Below are positions 27,401 to 30,361 of a stretch of 30,361 nucleotides of DNA, one piece after another (positions within the stretch are counted from its first letter, which is position 1; each line of letters starts with the position of its first letter). This DNA comes from a virus: positions 1 through 30,361 of IMG/VR virus record IMGVR_UViG_3300034104_000297; one strand, 5' to 3'. Made by a program: the position numbers and the translations under genes. The notes under the pieces were generated by a model. It searched no databases, was not told the origin of the DNA, and saw only the letters and a program-made list of their open reading frames with translations.

Positions 27401-28071
27401 TTAAATCTAATTACTTGTGTTTCAATTTCCTTAAATACTTTTATTGCCTGAGTACCAAAAAGCATAAGTGGAATAGTAAAACCAACCATAAGTTGGCGAC
27501 CTGCCCACTGTGTATTTTTACCAAAGTTTAAAAGTTTTGTAGATCCATCATCAATAAGTTTATTCATTATTTGCTGACGTTGTGTTGCCATCATCAACTG
27601 TGTAGTTAGGTTCTGCATGTTCAGTGACTTTGGAGTGAACTTCATAGAGTTCATTGCACCCTGAGCATCACGTCCTAATTGAACATACTGTTGCTGTAGA
27701 GTCTTTACACGCTTATCTACAAGTTTTTCAATGGTGTCAAACTCACGACCAAACATCTTTCCAAATGTCTTGGTAGATGCTGCACCATATCTAAAATATT
27801 CTTTAAGTGATAGTCTTTGTCTATCTAGGTTTGTAGCAAACTGCTCAGAGGCAGTGCTCATTCTTGTCATTGATGCTGTCCACTGACCAGTGGCGTTTAC
27901 GTTGTGTAGAAGTGATTGTGCGTATTTTGCTTGCGCTGCTGCTGCAGTCTTTGTTCCAACGATTAAGGAGCGGTTAAGGGCTGTAAGTTCCTTCTCAAGT
28001 AAACGCAGTTGCGTCATTGCTTGTGAAGTGTCAATATTTATAAAAATATTGCTATTTGTATCTCCAGCCAT
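18442..28071 (-). CDS. Tail tape measure protein (3209 aa) with embedded kinase-like domain
   Basis: Sets tail length and is delivered with the DNA. Layout: helical start; TP901-type tape measure core about 185-465 (AADAAAAGFSGKGLEQLVEQ; AMQEGGISAAQGANAL); hydrophobic segment 543-575; motif copy 1 at 676-721; unassigned block 776-1094; kinase-like domain about 1095-1310 (K1128, E1139, D1212, N1217, D1225); motif copy 2 at 1350-1395; hydrophobic stretches 1559-1623 and 1816-1900; long coiled coil about 2620-2970; Ala/Lys-rich helix after PPP at 2987; motif copy 3 at 3124-3161. The ATG at 28071 has AAGG about 10 nt upstream. It is much longer than common tape measures (700-2000). The core call is firm; the kinase call is motif-based. 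Confidence 0.95.
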   Translation of the reverse strand: MAGDTNSNIFINIDTSQAMTQLRLLEKELTALNRSLIVGTKTAAAAQAKYAQSLLHNVNATGQWTASMTRMSTASEQFATNLDRQRLSLKEYFRYGAASTKTFGKMFGREFDTIEKLVDKRVKTLQQQYVQLGRDAQGAMNSMKFTPKSLNMQNLTTQLMMATQRQQIMNKLIDDGSTKLLNFGKNTQWAGRQLMVGFTIPLMLFGTQAIKVFKEIETQVIRFKKVYGDIFTDQGATDAALKNIRALGDEYTKYGLKVSDTIKMAADAAAAGFSGKGLEQLVEQTNKLAVLGGVTQEKALETTIALKNAFQIDTGDMAGTIDFLNAVENQTVVALEDLTEAIPKVAPVIQQLGGDVKDLAYFMAAMQEGGISAAQGANALKSGLASLINPSNAASKAAAAVGINIKGIVEANAGNLRNTVTGFAQALQPLTDLERSRVIEKVFGKYQFARISALLNNLGREGTQAARVLQLTNASVEELAILSQRELKTQADSPMNKLAASIEKLKVSIAPVGELFAKVFTPVIEFIGRMADKFNNLPDGIKKAIGIITVVVGGLGPIFLMTFGLLANAVANSVKGIQVLRKGYQQLAAGSTDAALKTQYLSQEELENISISNALYSKHQQLSAAYALEATALASLTSVYSKANASMGAFAANNPGMFMPRGGLVLPKKFAGGTTSVPGPKGAGDVIPAMLSPGESVIPVKQTQKYAGFINQIIQDKVPGFFGGKLGSFPFMRTALPQEAPGLGAANVGRGSSSRGTVGSSLASVIPIGARPISSSLPGIRYAQEGDNVRIFAGDTSFLIPLKDISTFKVKLQENEAWMKSPIHGSGKKNVREDNTEQVLIKAITRKLGKDKTEPSLLDRSIKEKRPIIPADIYSRLPKAGASRNSNANQKVADDRFKALVKSKNPHLIKLQNYLENEEKVYLEKVLSPDVVKSLKGFDVNRLTPSHIREVRKRDRSPEDWAGSKIARDWSWFNTALRGTKFGNVKGGHPVNAAQARELLDNLKMTPFESLSNDKKALQTVLEYRLNRQPSYYDDFRFIDNAMMKVNPVKLAGGVVSLGMPIPFKKVQAQRAMAEKIDAQIKESRFKNLPVTDTGTKIQKLGGFSVGSISRAVNGVYQLPNGRTVVYKAVESEEAALAEMRMSALMRKGQELDTPSNQSIKVIADPTDLSKQRKVLVIESDYNPRFANPTGEFTPKQFIKQTLASGIRGDKDLKTDNVSGNDVVDMSNAGVFPTASNRVKYTDEMKSVEEQLLINFGAVKGGASKDFSRSVQGVAKSMGYEKFKNAMLKEIEESIPRYKATIDTFKLNPRERELYDAIVGRLEDAKKADWKKIYSAATADIPGYANGIVSVPGPKGAGDIQPAMLSPGEAVIPAKQSEKYMPLIRSMIADNVPGYAESNIEGDGRGFKITDNRASSRMTAPQLDDWNEEKKPPASSRTRLGNARTQLLRDRDFRAIKNFAAEVTKATKETKVAGKAMEVVKKAGGGAATALTFTEKAAKGTTTAFGTDKTQGFRGFLSGYGGVSSTVTNEDGTTRAATAAERTNQRQMNRMNFTQKMMPAQMLGMAVPMAAGMYAQKNPESGIAKSMDAIMMLSMLTMLLPMLNSPLKMLAAVAVGLTIVFKMQAATIKKNMIEGQKQAEAMSMTTKNLEELGKITNRVSITQTAAAKRAGRNTDLSPVSIDFGRNLIDSSDFGKKLKSTFESSIQNLGEGAAINSLVGQLGTAVSQGVLSVDQAESIAVALTRDLKDARLEVNVRGQLIQLLGPNGENILKNPLKLQLDILSAGEKVILSAVDKLNKVAKEQVGINTKAEVGQLTGGGAAGAVIGLGTGLKAANMMQDFSVARGATAGGNIQAAMKAAKTARLAGTAASAGVAGTGVGAIPGLVGIAISTVIFGGIEAAIRNWQKGKEKASIAKAAGVVQGLISQNLAASQASIDALTSTYDTGIANLELKKKTLKTDKERAAIDLQIAELEIKRQDGQKTLRQEQAKMLGDLSSSYNEISGPSTFEKISPFGSGRGQVRDKFMEAFSVGMQDKFKDNAPLKAQAAALQSQLDQLGKDEVTIEISTLVTSDVLTPNEASTLLNTLTKAGGNISKNLEAFIDVQGTEGLQRLSTILTMIESEENQKALLLEVEFMNKAEADAVFNSIEELGKIPPFVGIDLNIETDADDIDALEARGKEIDILKSKFPNGQVTLEALIKMQEEAGGVGKNLTLDSALKYWDQISKLDKSVQLQAIITVSQIEFSDSFDKILDRELDAAFEKANPKYAGTQAFASDESRRQFQRQEKIDREMFKANAKNRAAAEKAAMDSLIPKIFPTAPVSGAVVPGAGKDGAGKAKRDESFLDDLAQRLKLVKEGAFNALKPMESLRKFLNRNTGETENNYLEKQDGAIKQIEAAAKNAEALKKIEKATGNTYGGEILIDKDFMEIIRSLDAEQFALWTEKLFEVDKAGNITALKEDFVVINEGFRKATIGGYIQDVKDASKEIENQVVAHKALTDEGYNSLEIQKILQNATLTAKIAAQGGLQATKEEQAELNAEIQKTINLNYELSMTKLSDNISETKMQVEAFKRLTAAGVKHEVILEILKDKNNAFKIASADATVNTKDKFGDLINKTKEYSDLLELIAKQTKTFEQKTQEGIDANVTALDLQARTLQNQFDLKNFQLKADIKLAEDAVEKVNKQIEEKQDEIDVINFNLKYDPKIGQNLLDDIQENINDAQRKIEIDFDRPLQALSDRSNVLSNDLTLIDKAAEAINEKYDKQEEALRTISELNQDIAAQEQKRISLADALSQGDISAAAQVANDIRSTAADAANRRSGDLIAAARKAETEGLVSASGMTRVQIEAEQFRIGQQSYALEQQRKTAQEAILKLEDQVYNITELREAKLLDIRKIETAIDSLKAGQLAKAQEDLNKLQERLDKEQEILDAAISKIDLQKLKWDEVQIKLDAYKGALIVANGELRTMKDLLDSIAKAMSQIKSPDYKPTSAFIPPPTTTATPAEVKAATDKANAAADASDAATKKAEAELAASVAAQAKADAEAAATSAALKKAIEETKAAIAAAAKKGEPASKAYVDAQKAAQKAEEERLAAIAAQKKQFDARALGWATRGQQAAYASGGMVKPKYFAVGGKARGTDIIPAMLTPGEFVMSKYAVDSYGVDKMKAINSGSYEGEKVYNYNLNVNVKSDANPEDIARVVMTQIRQVDSQRIRTQRG
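18589..18702 (-). repeat. Tape measure motif copy 3 (RGTDIIPAMLTPGEFV)
   Basis: Residues 3124-3161. This is the most diverged copy and matches the GTD..PAMLTPGEFV motif common near the ends of phage tape measure proteins. It is followed by the last 48 residues, which are strand-forming (YNYNLNVNVKS). Confidence 0.85.
23887..24024 (-). repeat. Tape measure motif copy 2 (SVPGPKGAGDIQPAMLSPGE)
   Basis: Residues 1350-1395. Nearly identical to copy 1 through GPKGAGD..PAMLSPGE.VIP.KQ, followed by a related helix (KYMPLIRSMIADNVPGY). It closes the block containing the kinase-like domain. Confidence 0.9.
24142..24789 (-). other. Kinase-like domain inside the tape measure protein
   Basis: Residues about 1095-1310. 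Elements appear in kinase order: a Gly-rich hairpin LGGFSVGSISRAVNGVY (1101-1117), RTVVYKAV with K1128, a helix with E1139 (EEAALAEMR), a strand plus hinge KVLVIESDY (1174-1182), RGDKDLKTDNV with D1212 and N1217, then VVDMSNAG with D1225, and helices after that. K1128 to D1212 is 84 residues, within the usual kinase range. DLKTDN matches the Ser/Thr kinase loop DLKxxN, but HRD is replaced by DKD and DFG by DMS. HipA-, PI4K- or aminoglycoside-kinase-like relatives are equally possible. Motif reading only. Confidence 0.5.
25909..26052 (-). repeat. Tape measure motif copy 1 (SVPGPKGAGDVIPAMLSPGE)
   Basis: Residues 674-721, ending in a helix KYAGFINQIIQDKVPGF that parallels the one after copy 2. 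It opens the block containing the unassigned region and the kinase-like domain. Confidence 0.9.
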
Positions 28072-28091
28072 TAACCGTTAGCCTTAAACCG

Positions 28092-28421
28092 TTATAGTTC
28101 TTCTTGTGCTAAAGCAAGTAAAGCGGTATCTGAAAGATTAATTCCAGATGCTGCCTCAATGATTGAATAAACCGTAGGAAGATCAATTACATCCTCAAGT
28201 TTCTCAATGCTTTCCCCCAACTCTGGCTTATACTGCTCCATAGCGATTGCTACACACTCAATTAAAAGTGTCATAGACTTATCGTTATCATTTTGGACTG
28301 CCCCCAAGCCCTCAAACTTCTTCATAAATTTACGTAAAAGTGAGATCTTGAGAGGTCTTACCTTGATCTTTGTTCCATCAATCAGGGTAATTGTTTTTTC
28401 TTCGTGAACTGTTGTAGTCAT
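28092..28421 (-). CDS. Tail assembly chaperone, short paralogue
   Basis: 109 residues. Predicted chaperone that binds the tape measure protein during tail assembly (the gpG role in lambda). It aligns over nearly its whole length with the first 97 residues of the upstream 233-residue protein. Shared features are ITLIDG/ITLMDG, PLKI, QYKPE, a LEDVIDLPTVY / LEDHVDLPTIY block and an Ile-rich end. It lacks the C-terminal extension. The ATG at 28421 has GAGAGGA at good spacing and an extended -10 box just upstream. Only 20 nt separate its stop from the tape measure start, so there is no room for a frameshifted extension. Confidence 0.82.
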   Translation of the reverse strand: MTTTVHEEKTITLIDGTKIKVRPLKISLLRKFMKKFEGLGAVQNDNDKSMTLLIECVAIAMEQYKPELGESIEKLEDVIDLPTVYSIIEAASGINLSDTALLALAQEEL

Positions 28422-28446
28422 AACTTCCTCTCAGTAAGTTACCTCA

Positions 28447-28455
28447 ATTATAGCA
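28447..28455 (-). promoter_or_regulatory. Putative extended -10 promoter for short chaperone and tape measure
   Basis: The minus strand reads TGC TATAAT, a full consensus extended -10, in the 45-nt gap between the two chaperone genes. A start near 28440 would give a leader of about 19 nt holding GAGAGGA. No good -35 box at the usual distance. This would drive the short chaperone and the tape measure gene separately from the genes upstream. Confidence 0.5.
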
Positions 28456-28466
28456 TAAACAGCCTA

Positions 28467-29168
28467 TTATATTAGGTTTTCGTAGTCAAGGCCCATGCCT
28501 ATGCCAAACCCTGCTTTTTGAGCATTTACACCCTGCAAAGATAATACATCATTGCTATCGCTGGTTTGACCACCACTAAATACTCTGGCTTTCATGTCTT
28601 CCCATTCTTTTTGACCTTTGTCTTTATTTGTTTCCCCGTCTAAATCCACGCCCTGAATTGCTGCAAGAAATTTCTTTTCTTGATAATCTAATTCTCTAAT
28701 TGATCCAATAGTTGCTACTAGTTCAGGCATTGATAGGTTTGCCTCTAGTTCTTGATAGTCTTTCCATATACCCAGCAAAAATATCTCAGACTCTAACTTT
28801 GCTAAATCTAACTCATCCCAGCCACTACCAATAGTATCTTGTTTTAGTGCTTGTTCTTTTACTGGTTCTTCTACTTCTCCATTAACGCTAATACCGCCAC
28901 CAATATTAATTATTTTATATATTGTAGGCAAGTCTACATGGTCTTCTAGTTCTTCAAGCGTCTTTGCAATTTCTGGCTTATATTGTTGCATAGCAATTCT
29001 TGCACATTCTGACAAATAGGATATTGATTCAAGATCATTTTTTGATTCTTTTATTAAATGAAATGCTTCCATAAACTCTCTAAGGTATTTAATCTTAAGA
29101 GGATAAATTTCTATCGTTTCGCCATCCATTAATGTAATAATGTCGGACTTATATATTCTTGTTGCCAT
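28467..29168 (-). CDS. Tail assembly chaperone, long form
   Basis: 233 residues in one continuous frame. Residues about 7-97 are the chaperone core shared with the short paralogue (ITLMDG, PLKIKYLREFM, QYKPE, DLPTIYKI). An acidic linker follows (VNGEVEEPVKEQ), then a helical C-terminal domain (WDELDLAKLESEIFLLGIW; ELDYQEKKFLAAIQG). This is the layout of a G-T fusion, which in many phages arises only by ribosomal frameshifting; here it is encoded directly. The ATG at 29168 has no convincing Shine-Dalgarno. It lies after a strong terminator and 8 nt after a TAAAAT box, suggesting low or leaderless expression. Family call good, expression model inferred. Confidence 0.82.
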   Translation of the reverse strand: MATRIYKSDIITLMDGETIEIYPLKIKYLREFMEAFHLIKESKNDLESISYLSECARIAMQQYKPEIAKTLEELEDHVDLPTIYKIINIGGGISVNGEVEEPVKEQALKQDTIGSGWDELDLAKLESEIFLLGIWKDYQELEANLSMPELVATIGSIRELDYQEKKFLAAIQGVDLDGETNKDKGQKEWEDMKARVFSGGQTSDSNDVLSLQGVNAQKAGFGIGMGLDYENLI

Positions 29169-29175
29169 CTTATCA

Positions 29176-29184
29176 ATTTTACCA
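29176..29184 (-). promoter_or_regulatory. Possible -10 box for a leaderless long-chaperone transcript
   Basis: The minus strand reads TGG TAAAAT and ends 8 nt before ATG 29168, the spacing of leaderless promoters in actinobacteria. The start codon has no Shine-Dalgarno sequence. It lies just beyond the terminator, so it could restart transcription. Weak -10 match; tentative. Confidence 0.3.
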
Positions 29185-29185
29185 C

Positions 29186-29220
29186 AAACAAAAAGCCCAC
29201 CCCCAGTTAAGGGAGTGGGC
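29186..29220 (-). terminator. Intrinsic terminator after the major tail protein gene
   Basis: On the minus-strand transcript, GCCCACUCCC pairs with GGGGGUGGGC across the loop UUAACU. This is a 10-bp GC-rich stem with one U-G wobble, followed at once by UUUUUGUUUG. It lies 17 nt after the tail tube stop and 18 nt before the long chaperone start. It is the only strong rho-independent terminator I saw. It should cut down read-through from the abundant tube mRNA into the chaperone and tape measure genes. Confidence 0.9.
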
Positions 29221-29236
29221 CAGTTGTCAGTTTATA

Positions 29237-29893
29237 TTAAATTGAGTTTGATGCCCAAGTACGGTCAACGATCTTACCGTATGATCCTGAAGCGTCTTCT
29301 GGTAGCAAACGGAATGATACTTCAAACATTGAAGCCTCATCACGCTTTGCTGATACTGTTACATTTTCAATAGACAAAGCACGGTATGCTACGTAAACTC
29401 TCTCAATGTATGGAGAATCTGCACAGTCACCTGTTCCTGGTCCAACTGCAACAATTGCACGTTCTACTGGACATTCTCCGATGTCACCTGCGGAAAGATT
29501 AAGTGTTCTTCCGTTTGATGTTGTCTTTGTTCCAGATAGATCATCTGAGTTTCCTGCCAATGCGAGAAGCAAGTTCTCCAAAGTAGCCTCAGCGAAAGCA
29601 GTTGCAAGATTAACCTGCATACCCTGCTTATAAAGTTTAGCAACGTCAAGAATCTGGTCTACCTGGACTTCACCGAAGTCTGGTTGGAACTGCATTTCAA
29701 GACCGTTCATGGTATAACCTACATTTGTGTAATCTTCACCAGATCCGCCTGGAGAGTTATCAGATAGGGTCTCCTTGTAGGATTCACCGTCTACAAAAGC
29801 CTCCAGTGTATTTGGAGTTAGGGTTGTGTCTGCAACGAAAAGCGCTGCTGCACCAACGATAATGTTGGTAGAACTTCCACGACTATATGCCAT
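29237..29893 (-). CDS. Major tail tube protein
   Basis: 218 residues; polymerises into the tail tube. The sequence is beta-rich with one central helix-containing segment. QFQPDFGEVQVDQILDVAKL followed by an amphipathic helix (ATLENLLLALAG) and C-terminal strands (ENVTVSAKRDEASMFEVSFR) matches the layout of siphophage tube proteins. Size is normal for the family. It lies directly before the chaperone/tape measure genes, as expected. The ATG at 29893 has AGAGGTG about 6 nt upstream. An extended -10 box about 65 nt upstream and a terminator right after the gene make it a self-contained, probably highly expressed, transcription unit. Confidence 0.85.
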   Translation of the reverse strand: MAYSRGSSTNIIVGAAALFVADTTLTPNTLEAFVDGESYKETLSDNSPGGSGEDYTNVGYTMNGLEMQFQPDFGEVQVDQILDVAKLYKQGMQVNLATAFAEATLENLLLALAGNSDDLSGTKTTSNGRTLNLSAGDIGECPVERAIVAVGPGTGDCADSPYIERVYVAYRALSIENVTVSAKRDEASMFEVSFRLLPEDASGSYGKIVDRTWASNSI

Positions 29894-29957
29894 TTATTCA
29901 CCTCTTCCTTAAAATAGATATTAAGTTGTTTTGGCGTGATTTGTTTCCTCAGCCTTA

Positions 29958-29966
29958 ATTATAACA
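29958..29966 (-). promoter_or_regulatory. Putative extended -10 promoter of the major tail gene
   Basis: The minus strand reads TGT TATAAT in the 78-nt gap before the tail tube gene, the longest gap in the window. A start near 29951 would give a leader of about 58 nt with the AGAGGTG site at its end. No consensus -35 is visible. With the terminator downstream it would make a one-gene transcript. Confidence 0.5.
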
Positions 29967-29971
29967 TTGTT

Positions 29972-30361
29972 TTATATAACTATTTTATTTGCATCAGAGA
30001 GTCTTGCCTCTGGAGTCCAGTCATGGTTTGTAATGTCTTGGTCTTGGTGGTACTCAAAGTCAATGATAATCTTGTTACCGCCATAGGTACGGGCTGTTCC
30101 AAAGTCAATAATATCTCTGGTTTCTTCTAGTTGGTATACCTTGAAACTATGGAATAGGAACATGTTGTCTACGGTAGTTCCATCGTCTAACTGTACCTTT
30201 CGGTTGGCACACCAGGCATTTAACTCTTCAGCAGACTCATCTCCACGGTCAAGAAGCCTCAAAACAGCCTCCTGTGTCTGGATCATCGTTGGGATTGAGT
30301 CTTCTCCAAGACCATAAAAATAATACAATATTTGTTCAGACTTAATGTGTGGGACCTTTCC
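29972..30361 (-). CDS. Neck / tail-completion protein, N-terminus beyond the window
   Basis: The frame is open from the right window edge to a TAA at 29972, giving at least 129 residues. A TTG at 30328 is probably internal, because the frame continues upstream of it (VPHIKSEQILYYFYG). The visible part has a helical start (EAVLRLLDRGDESAEELNAW) and a strand-rich end (IIIDFEYHQDQDI), compatible with the small head-tail connector or tail terminator proteins that precede the tail tube gene in siphophages. No motif is decisive, so the role rests on gene order. Its end lies just before the putative tail tube promoter. Confidence 0.68.
   Translation of the reverse strand, partial: GKVPHIKSEQILYYFYGLGEDSIPTMIQTQEAVLRLLDRGDESAEELNAWCANRKVQLDDGTTVDNMFLFHSFKVYQLEETRDIIDFGTARTYGGNKIIIDFEYHQDQDITNHDWTPEARLSDANKIVI

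Noticed and set aside
28059-28090. Near-direct repeat AACGGTT before the tape measure start
   Set aside because: Two 7-nt copies in a 20-nt gap are too short to claim an operator, and no other copies were noticed.
28467-28860. Frameshift signal in the long chaperone gene
   Set aside because: Core and extension are already in the same frame, so no recoding is needed to join them.

Overview
The window is an AT-rich segment of a tailed dsDNA phage (Caudoviricetes, most likely with a long non-contractile tail). No sheath gene is visible, and one very long tape measure gene fills almost a third of the sequence. Every gene I can support lies on the minus strand, so transcription runs from high to low coordinates. 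Genes are tightly packed, with many TAATG, ATGA or 8-14 nt stop/start overlaps. No gene-free stretch exceeds about 80 bases. The host cannot be read from the sequence. An actinobacterial host is plausible from the gene style (RecA + Cas4-like + RuvC-like + DnaE-type polymerase), but this is inference.

In transcription order, the right part is the tail module. It holds a neck/tail-completion protein cut by the window edge (to 30361), the major tail tube protein (29237-29893), two paralogous tail assembly chaperones (28467-29168 and 28092-28421), the 3209-residue tape measure protein (18442-28071), a Dit-like protein (17806-18441), a 1438-residue hub/minor tail protein (13489-17805) and four smaller distal tail or fibre proteins (10945-13486). 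The tube gene has its own extended -10 box upstream and a strong intrinsic terminator downstream, so it can be expressed far above the genes that follow.

After the tail genes, with no lysis cassette between, come a zinc-ribbon microprotein and a helix-turn-helix protein (10267-10943). The replication and recombination module follows: two small proteins, a DnaB-type helicase, a DnaG-type primase, a gp32-like ssDNA-binding protein, a DNA polymerase III alpha subunit (DnaE) with an intact PHP site, RecA, two small zinc proteins, a small PD-(D/E)XK-like protein, a Cas4-like exonuclease and a RuvC-like resolvase. A further gene runs off the left edge. Together these would give the phage its own replisome core and an almost complete recombination pathway: end resection, strand exchange and junction resolution.

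The most unusual feature is inside the tape measure protein. A block of about 630 residues lies between two copies of a GPKGAGD..PAMLSPGE motif. Its second half carries a protein-kinase-like signature (Gly-rich loop, VVYK lysine, helix-C glutamate, DLKTDN loop, following VVDMS aspartate). A third, diverged motif copy sits near the C-terminus. Other points of note are duplicated chaperone genes without a visible frameshift, a family of TGnTAnnnT promoter boxes in the few true intergenic gaps, and an alanine in the RecA Walker A motif. No tRNA, CRISPR, insertion sequence or attachment site was seen.
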